DNA of 64,000 nucleotides from Megascapheus bottae (Eukaryota; Chordata; Mammalia; Rodentia; Geomyidae): the NCBI GenBank assembly GCA_024803745.1, contig JANJXV010000188.1:806001-870000 (forward strand), read 5' to 3'. How positions within the stretch are numbered: the first letter of the stretch is position 1; each line of letters begins with the position of its first letter. Of this stretch, positions 39,101 through 52,700 are shown piece by piece. A model generated the notes under the pieces. The model searched no databases. It had not been told where the DNA came from and was given only the letters and a program-made list of their open reading frames with translations. The position numbers and the translations under genes are program-made.

Positions 39101-42100
39101 CACCACTGCCAGTGTTTTTCTATATATGTGGTGCCAAGGAATTGCACCAGGTTATTGGTGCATGATAGCAAGCATTCTACTAGGACAAACGCCCAGCCAA
39201 ATTTTTTTCAGGATACTAAATTAATTAGAAGATCAATACAAACAAATGTGTGCCTCTTGAAAAGCATTTTGAAGACAAGGCCCAAACCCAGATTTTCATT
39301 GAATAGCTTTAATTAGTTTTATATTGCTTGAGACACTCTCATGGAGTAGTTGAGAAAAGTCTTTGAACAGATAAAGCTTAAAGGTATTTACCAAAAGGGA
39401 CCAGGTAATTAATATGTCAATGTGTATGTTAAGAAGGCGAAGTACGACTGCCAGGAGTCTGTCTTAATGGTGGAATGCCTGCCAAGCATGCAGAAAGACC
39501 CAAGTTCAATTCCTCGGTTCCACATATAGAAAAAGCCAGATGTGGTGCTGTGGCACAAGTAGTAAAGCTCTAACCTTGAGAAAGTCCAAGGACAGTGTTC
39601 AGGCCCTGAGTTGAAGCACCAAGACTTGAGAAAAAAAAAAGAAGAAGAATCTGGGCCCAGTGTCTCATGACTGTAATCCTAGCTACTCAGGAAACTGAGA
39701 TCTGTGAATCACAGTTCCAAGCCAGCCCAGGTGCTAAAGTCTGTGAGATTCCTACCTCCAATTAACTACTAGAAAACCAGAAGTGTTTCTCTGGCTCAAG
39801 TGTTGCATGGTATCTTTGAGCTAAATAGCTCAGGGACAGTACCCGGTCCCAGAGTTCTGCCCCATGACTGTTAAAAATTAGGAGAAGTATATACTTGAGG
39901 TCTATAGATCAATACTTTGATTCTGACTGGAATTTCAAGTAACGTTTGATAGTATGTGAAATACTAGATACTGCACTCTAAATAGTCCTGAGTTCATTGA
40001 AAGAAAAGTTTCAATGAAAGCATCTGCAGGTGATGTGGAGATTGCTTATCATCTCATTAGTGAGATGTAGCAAGAAAGAAATAGATTGCTTCCCTTTCCT
40101 TCTTGCTGGTTTTCTGAAAAGTAGGATGGGTGAGGCAAGCCTTGGGGATGGGCTGCTGGGCGAGTCAGGCACTGGGTTTCCTAGCCTCCCTTTCTCCAAG
40201 TCATTTCAGAAGGCAGTGTATGTTCTTTCCTGAGGACTTGTTCTCCTTCTTCTCTTGAGCAAAGCAGAGTTATTCACTGCCAGGTTAGTCTGATCCTGAC
40301 AGACTGCCTCAGAGTGTGAAGATGCTTTTCCTGGAGGACTAGTGCTCACCTCTGCAGGAGTCAGTGGTGGAAAGGAGTCTGGTAGATGGATGTCGGTCTT
40401 TGTCCATTTAAGGACACAGCAGCCCCTTGGGATTCCATTGTGGGTGCAAGGACAGATTATGAGTTCAGAAGCGCAGTTCATACCCATCTCATATGATACT
40501 CATATATTGATCTGGGGATAGTATGATGTACTGAAATTGTTGCTCAACAGAACTGTTGCATTTGTCTTCTTCCAATCCACTGGAGAAGGCAGTGCATACC
40601 TCTTGTCCAATGGCTGGGGTAGATGGCTTATTCATTAAGCTTTGATTGTCATCAGGTATGCAAGTATGTAATAATACAAATTTACTACTTGAATACCTTC
40701 CACCAGTATTATGTTTTCTCTTTCCCAAATCCAGTCCATCCATTTCATAGAATCTATTACAATAACAATTTTAATGAAGTTGAGTCAAGTACTTTTTGCT
40801 CTAAAGATTTTCCTCTATCCTCTTAAAGAAGATAACCATTTTTTTTACTTTCTCTTACAGGAAAAAGCATTATTTTTCAGATTTCCTCAATATTACAGAT
40901 GCTGCCATCACTATCATTATTTTATTTATGGACATCACATACATATTCTTTAATGCTACATTTTTTAAAGATATCCAAAGGTAGGAAGCCCATGACTTAA
41001 CTGTGACACTTTTCTTTCATTTGTTCCTTAATTTGTACTTATTCTTGGCTTAAATTGTGTATATTGAACTGATTTCTGTTTAAGTTCTGAACCTGATACA
41101 TTTTTTGAAAATAAAATATTAGGGAAGATGACATGGATTGAGTGGTAGAGGCCTACTTAGCAAGTGTAAGAACCTGATTTCAAGGGACTGTAACACAAAA
41201 ATGGAAGAACAAATGAAGGGAAAATGATACATTTTCATACTCTTGAGATGTAAAAACAGACAGCATTTAAAGCCAGTTAAAGGTGTCTTCACTAAAGTAC
41301 TTCCATTGGATATAGGAACTGGAACATCATTTTGAAATCCCCCCTTGATGATCTACTAATCTGCTTTTCCTAATATTGCAAGTGTATTGACTTGAACATG
41401 TATGAAGTTTCAGTGGCTCTAGTTATACTTCTCTAAAAAATAGCCGATGGAAACCAGGAAATCACGTATATGGCAACCCAGATAATGGATTTTTGCAATG
41501 GCAGTTTGGTAAAACGAAGAATGATAAGGCAAAGTTAAAGCAGTAAGGGGTTACTAAGTAATATGTGTATGGGTGTGGCTGTCTGTCTGTATCTGTGTCT
41601 GTGTCTGCCTCTGTCTCTATCTCCCTTTCCCTAAATGAGATAGAAAAAAACCAATGTACATTGGAGGGCTAATGTTAGGAGGCTTTTAGCTATATTCATT
41701 AGAAGTCAAAGAAATAGATTCTTTCTTACCAAAATTTCTGAGAGGTCCAGTGTGATCCCCAAGTAAATATTGCTTTGGCTAGGGTTTGGATCTTGAAAAT
41801 AACCTCAATCCATATGGTCCTTCAATGGGCAACCTCAACACCACTTGAGACCTTGGTAGCAAGACAACACTTGAGGTAGCTGCTACAGCAGTTGAATCAA
41901 GATGGATCGGAGTCAGAGTCGTGGTCATGGCCAGAGGTAGCATGAAGGATGATAAGGACAAGAAAAGGAAATATAAAGCACCTGTACCAACTAGAGTGGA
42001 GAAATAGAAGAAGAAAACGAAGTGACCAGATGCTACCAGCAAACTGCTACTGGTGACACCTTAAACTCAGTGTCGCTTGAAATAACTGAAGTTAGAGAAA

Positions 42101-43549
42101 ATTAAAGATTATCTTCTCATGGAAGAAGAATTTCTTAGAAATCAGGAACAAATGAAGCTATTAGAAGCAAAACAAGAGGAGGAAAGATGGAAGGTGGATG
42201 ACCTGGGGGGGACCCTGATGTCGGTAGGCATCTTGGAAGAGGATCACTGATGACATTTGTGCCATGGTGTCCACATCTGTGGGCTCTGAGCACTGTGTCA
42301 TCATCTTTCCATCCTGGACAAGAACCTGCTGGAACCAGGCTGCTCAGTCCTGCTCAACCACAAAGTGCATGCGGTGATAGGGATGCTAATGGATGACACG
42401 GTCCCCCTGGTCACAGTGATGAAGGTGGAGAGGCTCCCCAGGAGACATATGCAGATATGGTGGCTTAGACAACCAAATCCAGTATATTAAGGAATCTGAG
42501 GAATTGCCTCTCACTCATCCTGAATATTATGAAGAGATTGGTATAAAACACCCATCATTCTCTATAGGCCACCTGGCACAGGTAAAACTGTTGGCTAAAG
42601 CAGTAGGAAATGAAACATTGGCCACTTTCTTGAGAGTGGTGGGCTCACAACTTATTCAAAAGCACCTAGGCAACGGGCCCCTACTTGTATGGGAATTGTT
42701 TCGAGTTGCAGAAGAACACGAACCATCCATTGTGTTTATTGATTAAATTGATGTCATTGGCACCAGAATGTAAGATTTGGACTCTGGAGGTGAGAGAGAA
42801 GTTCAGAGAACCATGTTGGTGCTGTTAAGCCACTTGAATCGTTTTGATTCAAGGGGGGATGTGAAAGTGATCATGACCCCAAACCAGATAGAAACTTTGG
42901 ATCCAGCACTGATCAGACCAGGCTTCATTGACAGAAAGATTGAGTTCCCCCTGCCAGATGAGAAAAAAAAATAAGCTCACCTTCCACATTCATAAAAGCA
43001 TGACTGTCCTGGCAGACAACGTGACTCTAGATGACTTGATCAGGGCAAAGATGATCTCTCTGGGGCCAACCATAAGGCAATCTGTACGGAAGCTGGGCTG
43101 ATGGCCTTGAGGGAACGCAGAATGAAAGTAACAAATGTAGACTTCAAAAAATCTAAAGAAAACCTTGTTTATTAAAAACAAGAAGGCACACCTGAGGGGC
43201 TCTATCTCTAGGAACCACAACTGCCTCAGGAAAGTGATGGGAGCTTTCCTAGCTCTCCACTGGGAAGCCATTAGTGCCTGCCCAGTGGAAACCATGGGTC
43301 AGATGATTTTACTAAAAATTCCCCTTTGTCTTAGGAAATGTGGCTTGTAGGTCTCACATCTGGCAATCTCTGTTGTCTATGCTGTGCAGCACTCTGCTTC
43401 CCAATAAAGTGCGTTTTTCAGAAAGAAAGATAGAAAGGAAGAAATGAGGAAGGAAGGAAGGAAGGAAGGAAGGAAGGAAGGAAGGAAGGAAGGAAGGGAG
43501 GAAGGAAGGAAGGAAGGAAGGAAGGACAAAAAGGAAGGAAGGAAGAAAA

Positions 43550-43588
<39 letters not shown>

Positions 43589-43603
43589 AAGAGAGAGAGA
43601 GAG

Positions 43604-43662
<59 letters not shown>

Positions 43663-43686
43663 AGGAAAGAGAGAAAGAAAAGATGA

Positions 43687-43754
<68 letters not shown>

Positions 43755-46700
43755 ACACGTCAGCCTCCACCCTGGACCACTGAATTGGAAACTCTGGGAT
43801 CTGTGAACCATGGTTGAAGCAGTTCTGCCAAATGAATCTTGTTGGACATGTCCACACCTTTGTGTTTCTGAATGGAGGAGAAACACCAGTCAGTATGGTT
43901 GGGAAGTATTGCAACCTGTTCCCTGCCTGATATGCATGTACTAGCTGTAGGGAGCCTCTGTTACTAAAAGGAATAACACCAATGTACAAACAATCAAAGT
44001 TGATTTGGGGGGAAGATGAAAACTAAAATAGTCTATAAATCTGAATGAACTCATTACTGTTTGTCCAGACAGTAATTTCTCAATCTTAGCATTACTGATA
44101 TTTTGAGAAGATAGTTATTACTTGGGTAGGGAAGAGAGGACAAAAACATCCTATCATTCTTCCTAGATTCATATTTATTGTAGGGTGTTTAGTAGCAGTC
44201 CTAGATGTGATTAGCACCTGCATCCATTTGGTTGTGACCACCAAGTATGTCTATATGTTACCCAGTGTCCTCTGGGATGAGGGGTATAGCTGACTGTTAG
44301 AGCACTAGAGCAGAACGTGGAGGCCATGGGGGTGGTGCAGAGCAATGTAACATATGTACACAGATTTAAACGTATGTATTGATGAACTAAAAGTATGTAT
44401 CTATAAATTTTTAGAATGATTGTATTCTTTCGGCTTCTGAGGCTGATAACACTTATGAGCATCTTTCACCTTGCAACTCAGAAAAGACGTCTAGAAAAAT
44501 TAATCAGAAGACTGGTAAGTGGGCAGGACATGTTTGCTTCCCATCCTGGTAAAAGTTTTAGGTAGCAATATCAAATTCTTTGTGGTTGACTTCTGTTTTA
44601 CAGCTTCATCATTTTTGTTCCTCCCAGGTGTCTGGCAATAAGAGACGATATGCCAAGGATGGATTTGACCTAGATTTAACTTACATCACTGGTTTGTGAA
44701 ACTTAACTGTTGATTGACTTCTCTTAATTATATTACTGTTTTTTTAAACTTGTCATGTGATTGACTTATGTTTAATCCACATTTTCCTTTGAAGTAAGAA
44801 TATTCCCTTTGATTTTCCCAAACTACAATGTTTTTTATCTAAGGCACGTTGGTTTGAGCTTTTTGTTTTTGATTTGTTACTACGTTGGCTTCTTTGGTGG
44901 TTCTGGAAAAAGAACTCAGTCTCTTGCTTGCTTGAGAGGCTCTCCTACTTCTGCCACACCACTAGCACTTTTTATGTAATTGTTATTTTCAAGGTAGGCT
45001 CTTGCTTTCTGTCCCAGCTTTTCTGAGCTACAGTTCTTCTACTTGTATACCATTGTACCAAGCCATTTATTGAGATGAAGTCTTTCCATGTTCCTCAGAT
45101 CTTTGCCTCCTGAATAGCTGATTTCCAAGATTGAGCCAAAAATGCCTAGCTTTTTTGCTTTCTCTCTCTTCTTTTTTGTTTCTCTTCTTTCTTCCTTTCT
45201 CTGTCTCGCTTACCTTCTCTTCTTTCTTCTTTCCTTCCTTCCTTTCCATACTCTCAAAGTATTTTTCTCAATGATTTCATAGGCTACTGTGTTATGGTAA
45301 TATATTGGTAGATTACATCTGGGCACAGGTAATCTCATTCATTTCAAACCAAGACTCCCTGGTGGTTTGACAGTAAATACGATGCAATTTCAAGTGGCTC
45401 CATTAAAATTTCACTTATTATTTATTCAGTTTTGTTAGCTATCTAAGCATCCAAGAGAAAGAGACCTTAATCTTCTAAAATCCCAGAGAACAAGTTCATT
45501 ATCCATGAGGTCAGGTTTGCTAAGGGAAGACGGCTTCAAACACTAAGTTCCTGTTGAGCCTAAGGATATTATGATATTGCATAACTTATTAATTTACTTT
45601 TGTATTGTATTGTCAGTCCTGGGGCTTGAACTCAGAACTTGATAACTGTCCTTGAGCTTCTTTTGCTCAAGGCTAGCACTTTACCAGTAGAGCCACACTG
45701 CCACTTCTGGTGTTTTCTGTTTATGTTGTCCTGAGGAATCCAACTCAGAGTATTTTTGCATGCAAGTCAAACGCTCTGCCACAAAATCACCTCCTTAGGC
45801 CTCTATTGCTTCATCTTAATACATCATCTTGGTCATGTCACTATCATATCAACTCTTCTTGTACTCTGAGAAAAGAACCTGGATAGATGTACAAATAATT
45901 TTTGTTATTATTGTTGTTCCCATCTGTACTGACTTTCCTAATAGGGATTCTTTTGCTTTCCAGACCATCTTGTCGCCATGTCATTTCCATGCTCTGGGAT
46001 ACATACGTTCTATAGGAATCCAATGCAGGTAAGCATATTTGTGCAGCACAGAGTGAACTCTATAGACTCAAGAGCTTAGTGTTGACCCAGGCAAAGCAGT
46101 GTTCTACCATTTTATTCTTTCTGGTATCAACTTGCTTTTGTTTATGCGAAGCCCTGGAGGTCCTACTGATTAGTAAGAGCACCCATTTATTTATCTCAAG
46201 ATAGAGTGGTTTGAACATTTGGATGGGGCTTAATGGAGTGGTTCCAATGATTAGGTACAGGACTGGCTACTTCACTGGGCTGATCTGGGCATCTCTGATC
46301 AGTTGCCGCTCCTCTGAGGACTGGCTAATCTGAATTGGCTTTTCTGATTGCCTCTCTGTTATGTCTCTTCTCCCAGGCAGCTAGATCTTGGGGACCATTG
46401 AGATGGCCTTAGGAACAGCAAGCAAATGAATGTAATTACATTAAGACTAAGTCTTCAAGTGAATGTGAGTGGCCTTGAATTCATTAGCTAAGACAAAAAT
46501 GAATTACAAAAGCAGTCTGGATTCAAGGATCAGAAAATAGGCTCCATCACAGGAGGAGAGGAATTGTGTCCCCATATGTAGTCTTTCAGGGAGAAGAAAG
46601 CCATGTCTAAAAATATATATGTTTTTTCACATAGATTCCCTGATAATTAAATAAGGGAAATCCCACTTTTGGCTCTGTAAGTGACTAACTTAATTTTAAG

Positions 46701-49700
46701 CCCCTTGAAGCTCCTTACTAAGAAAGTACATAAAATTTGGGGTTAGGGATATATGTACGTATGTATTCACATACAGTGAATTCCTGTAGTAATTCCTACT
46801 GTTTTTCCTTAATGAAATATAATTGGAGATCTATGTATGGGTTCATATATAATGTATTTACATTCAGTGGTCAATGACAGGAAATGCTCTGATGGGTGAT
46901 CACTCAGTGTGTGAACATCAATGAATGTACTTGAAGTAAGTTCCTGGAATTCTCAGCAGCTTTATCCCATAAGAGTACTGTTGTGTAAGCTGGGCATCAG
47001 TTATCCAAACTCTTATGAGACAAGCGAGCAAGTCCTAGTAGGAGAGTGCTTTCCTAGTATGCATGAAGCCCTGGGTTCCATTCCTTGGTATCACATTCAC
47101 AGAAAAAGCCAGAAGTGGTGCTGTAGCACAAGTGGTAGAGCCCTAGCCTTGAGAAAATCCAAGGAGAGTACCTGGCACTGAATTCAAGCCCCAGGATTGG
47201 TAAAAAAAATAGTGTAAGAGAAAATGTAGAACCTCACTCATCATCAGAAAAATGCAGGTGGAAACCACAATGTGATAGCACTGCAACATTCCACAAGCAT
47301 GACAATTATTGAATAGTTAAGAGGTAACACATGCTAGTAAACTGTGGAGAAAGATGGCCCATGGCAAGCTATTGATGGGGATATCAATTAGCATAGACAT
47401 TCAAGAAAACAGTGTGAAGATTCTCAAACAAATCACACTTCAATGATCCTGGGATCCAATCATACCTCGAGTGGGTGTTGATGCGACTTAAAGAGATCAT
47501 TATGTGGCAGAGACATATGTACCCCTGGTTAAAAGCTCACTGCTCAGCAGTAAATAGCCAAGAGATGAAATCCACCTCTTAAGTTTCCATTCCAAGGTGA
47601 ATGTTGTGGCAACTCTACATGATAGTGCATTGTTTACTCCTGCAAAAAACTGTCTTTGTCAATAACACAAAAGGAGAAGTTATATGTTAATAAAATAAGC
47701 CAAATGGCAAGTATGGAATATGTGAAATAAAAAAGCATTGATCTCAATGAAGGTGAGCCTAGACTAGTGAATATCAGAAACTTGGGTGAGTCAGAAGGAG
47801 GAAGGTTTGGACAAAGGTTGATCAATGAGCAAGAGATTATAATGACATAAGAGGTAACTTTTCGCTGAGCTGTTGCACAGTAGATTGATTACACACAACA
47901 GCATTGTATTATATATTATTAAAGAAGAAAGGATTTTAAAGTTTCACTATGACATTATCTAATGCTTGACATAATAGTTGTATTTAACCTGATTTATGTA
48001 CATGTATGTATGTGTTTTTGTATGTGTATACGCATATACATGTGTGTGTCTCAAAATCTCATGTGATATTTAGTAATATGCATGATATTTATTCTCCCGT
48101 ATGTATCAATAAAGAACAATAGGGTACCACATACCTAGAAAAAAGCCAGAAGTGGTGCTGAGACTGAAGTGGTAGAGCTCTAGCCTTGAGAAAGTCCTAG
48201 GACAGTGCTTAGGTCCTGAGCTCAATCCCAGGAGTGGCAAAAAACAACAACAACAAAAAACAATTGATGTTTAATTGAAAAACTATCATTATGTAATGCA
48301 TGCTTATATAAATAAACCTTTACTGATGCAGACTCCACATTGCCCTCATCTTACATTTGTCTATTAATGCAATTATGTATGAGGGCATGCAATGAACACC
48401 ACTATCAAATTGTTGACTATGTTCTGGCATTTATAATCACTTTTCAAACACTGAAAGTGTTCTTTTGATTTTTGTTTGCCATAGATCAGTTTTAATGTTT
48501 CTTGAGTTTCTCATAGTAGAAACATATGGTAGCTCTTTTGTAACTGAGTTTCTACCAGCAAAAGAAATTCTAGTTTGGTGCCCTGGTTGTTCTTTTAAAA
48601 TAGGATTAATATTTATGGATCTTTGGAAAATGCATGCACAGAAAGTATAGTGTTATATACTGCTCCAAAGTGTCATGAAATGCATTATATTCTGCAAATC
48701 CATTTGGTAGAAAGGAAAACATGCAACTATGACAAAATAAAGCTGGAGGAAGAGATGTAAATTTGGCAGCTGGAAGTTTTTGAGTGGACATTTTATAGCT
48801 CATATGACTTTAAATATTTGAGTTGGAAACAATGAGGGTAAACATTGTACTTTGTGTTGATCTGTACATCATAAACATAACACTGAACAAACTTAATTCC
48901 TGAGGAGGCTAAGCAGGTCATATGCTCCTGCTTGTCCTTCAAAGGGAAGAAGGTTTCAGCATTGTATTTTGAACAACACTGAATATAGAAAGAAAAGGGT
49001 CAGAGTGCAGATGCGTGGGACACAGCCACAGTTACTGGAGAAACAAACACAGTGAGGAAGCATCAACAAGTCTGGCCAATTCTGTATGCAGTCAGGCCAT
49101 GTCCCTTTGCCCCTAAGTCAAGTAAAAGCTACTTTTGCTGGAAAATACAATGTGTTCTTGATCTTAGCCATGCTCTCTTGCAGTCACTTCATAGATATCT
49201 AGGGATCCAGGAAGAACAAGATTTATAAAACTGCAAAAGGCAGACTGCTTTCCAAACACAATGCCTTTTCTTGTCATCTTGAAGAGAAAAATCCAGAACT
49301 ATAAACACTGGCCAGGCCTCCAGAGACAAAGGCTAAGAGCAGGTCATTCAGACTGAGACTTGGACAGATTTAACATGCCTACCTTAATGCCTCCAGCACC
49401 TTCCTGTTTAATCTGAGGGTCTATCTGGAGATAGACAAGGATTAGAAGGCATGAATTCTTGGCTGCTTTGTCCTTCAGAACAAGGGGGGAGCTAGTGTAT
49501 ACTCAGGTCAAAAGAAGCATTTCGCAGACTTGAAGAAGAAGAAAATCAGAAGATTAAAGCTGTGACAAAAGCATTTTCAAAAGTAGACAGCATGTTTTAC
49601 TAGTATCTTTAAGTAGTTGTACAAAGGAGCCACCTTCAACAATATAGTTTATGAATGTATTTATCTTTTTTAGGAAGTGGCCCGTTTCTTCAACACCAGA

Positions 49701-52700
49701 CATCCTGAGCATTATTTTGTATACAACCTTTGTAGTATGTATATCACTTTAATATATTTGCTACTGTAGATATGTAAGAAAGTCACCTTGGGTATCTTTC
49801 ATTTAATTGTAAATATTACGTAGTAAGAAGTCAGATCAGAAATCTCTGTAATGCACTGGTGCTGTGTGAGCTTGGCAGCACAACATTCCCTAAGAAAGAG
49901 ATGGGCCAGTGAGACCGAAGAGGCAGACTTGCAGAGGAAGTGCTCAGGAAAGATCTGCTCGTGCTCTTATGCTCAATGAACTCTTCCTGCCTTTCATGCC
50001 AGATTGTATCACAGACAATTCAGCAAGTATGTTCTATGATCCACCAGAAAGGGTTGGTGATGAGAACAAGGCGCGTGATGAGAAACGACAAAAGAAAACA
50101 GAAGAAAGAGAAGAATGTGCCCCCAGTTTCTCTGCTGTCTAGACATTAACACCTGTCTAGATTTTTTTATGGTGGTGTGGGGTTTTTGTTGTACTTTATT
50201 TAGGGTTAATGTATAGAGGGGTTACAGTTAGATTTTTTTAGGTAATGGTTACATTACTTCTCAAACCGTGATACCCCTTCTCATGTTTTTGTCTCCCTTT
50301 CACTGTCCCCTGATTTCCCAATCATGATTTTTATGTACATTTTTATTGCATTTTATTGTCAGAATAAACATTTAATGATATTTTCAGGGACTGAGCATTT
50401 AGACAGCACCATTAACCTCTGCTTAGTGGTACCTATGTAGTATGATAGAATAAACAGTCTAGAAGATAGAATAAGCAGAATGCAGGATGATAGGATATGC
50501 AGTCTAGAAGATCGAATAATCACTCTGTTAGAAGGTTGAAGGTAAGGAATATAAAGCATGAGCTGATTTTAGATTACTTGAGATGAAAAAGTCTTTAAGG
50601 ACAAGAATCTGTCCCTAACGTCCTTCATGTCTCTTTGGCTCTTCGGTCCACTGGTCTGCCTGTGTTCCTCTCAGGACCTTTGTGCTGGTGATGTTAAAAA
50701 TCCTTTTAGAACAATAAAAGGAGATAAGAATTCCTAAGAGAAATTTTAAACTTCGTTCCTAACTTTCATGTCAGTAGGCATACAGCTCTGACATATATCT
50801 CATTTCTTTCAGGCGAACGGTCTTATGACCCCAAGTATTTTCATCACCGTGTGCACAGAATAATGATAGATGATCACAATGTCCCCACTCTTGAGTAAGT
50901 CTGATGCCACACTGATGGTCAGAAAAGCACTAAATTCACTGGGCTTGGAATTTGGGAATGAATTTTAATTAACTAAAAATTTTTGTTAAACCAGAGATGG
51001 TTTCCTTCTCTAAAGAAGTCATTGCCTGGTTATCCAAGGATCCTCACAACATCATCATAATTCACTGCAAAGGTGGAAAAGGTAATGATGCTTTCCTTTC
51101 TGTCTCCTTTGTAAAAAGATAGTTGAGAATAAATATTGACGGGCAGTAGGAAGATACCTACTGCTACTCCTCAGATAGATTCAGCATTGCTAACATATTA
51201 ATATTGTGTTTAAAGGATGAAAGAAGCAAAGAATACTAAAAGGAAAATAGAGAAGGGGAGGGAAGAACAAAGGAAAAACTAATGTAAAGAAGGGAGGACA
51301 ATGAGCTACTTCCCTTAATTGCTGATTATATGGGTTTCTTCCATTTTGGTTTACCCATGTATACCTGCCTCCCCCAGTGTTCAACTTCAGGATGGTATTG
51401 CATTTGTATCTCATTTGCAGCGATGCTTTTTTCTTCTTTAGCTGACAATGCTGCACTTATGTATCATGTAAATGTAATACTTTCCTATTTATATACAATG
51501 TGGAATGCTGAATGAAGCTAGTTAACAAATGCATTCTCACCTTGGGCTTTTAAGATGCTCTTCCCTGTTACCTAGTGACATTGAGAATTGTTTCATAAAT
51601 CTGTTGGCCACTTTAAGGTTTCGTTTTCAGAAATGTCTTTCCAAGTACTGTGTCCTACCACACTGCCTTTTGATTCTTGGGAGTGTGGGGTGATTTTGTA
51701 TTGTTTCTTGGCATTAATATGGTCAGAACCCAAGGCCTCACACGTCCTGGGGCCATTTACTACTGGAGCCACTTACATTCCTCATACCTGTTTGCTTTAG
51801 TCATTATTCACATTGGTTCTCACTTTTCATCCTGAATACAGAAAGGACTAGACTGTGACCCTCTTTAACTTTTTCACACACTTGGGTTCGTGGATACATA
51901 CTGTGATGCTCTACTTTTTACTTGAGAAGAATTCTTGTATAGATTTGGGCTTGTCTTGAATGACAAACCTCCCCATTGTCTATATCTGAATAGCTAGTAA
52001 TACAGCCACTATGGCTGGCTTTGTGTTTTGTGAGCATTTGTTTGGTTTTGATTGAGTCAGGATTTCCCTATATAGTCTCAAGCTTGTTATCTTCCTGCCC
52101 TTGCCTCTGTGTGCTGAATGGCAGAAATGGCCACCATACCTCCCTCTTTGTGCTGCTTTAGGAAAGGTTAATGTATTGTCTTGCTATTTGTGTTGTTTCT
52201 TAACCCATTTTGGAGATTCTCTGGTTCCATAGTGTATACCTCTTTGCTCAGCTGATTATCTACTTTATTTTTAAAAATTTAATGTATAGAGGGGTTACAG
52301 TTATATTTGTCAGATAGAAGGTGCCAAACTTCTCACACATCTATATCCCGTCTCATGTTTTTGTCCCCATTTCCCTCTGCCCAACCCCTCCCCTGATTTT
52401 TCTGCTCCTATATCAAATACACAAGTAACATCTAGATAATATACCAGGTAACAAAGTGGGATACTGTAACAATATGAGATTAACCAAAGGGCAACACAAG
52501 AGTAGAGAGAAGAACATAATACATTACAATAACAGTCACTTATAATTAAGCTCTTGTTTCCATGTCCTGGTAGTCCATTAATTTGGCCTCATCCTATATG
52601 GCATTATGTGTGTAGGATTTGAGCTACTGTGTTCCTCAGCTGGGGGCATCCTAGATGTGTACTAATTATTACAAATGGGAATCCATTGAGCCTATGTTTC

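Noticed and set aside
42504..42974. Open frames with AAA ATPase signatures that could suggest an active proteasome subunit gene
   Set aside because: The locus lacks introns, has stops in Walker B and elsewhere, and has a shifted Walker A. It is a retrocopy.
43354..43989. 211-residue open frame rich in Phe-Leu-Ser on the - strand
   Set aside because: It is a read-through of the GGAA/GAAA microsatellite and flanking PSMC1 pseudogene UTR.
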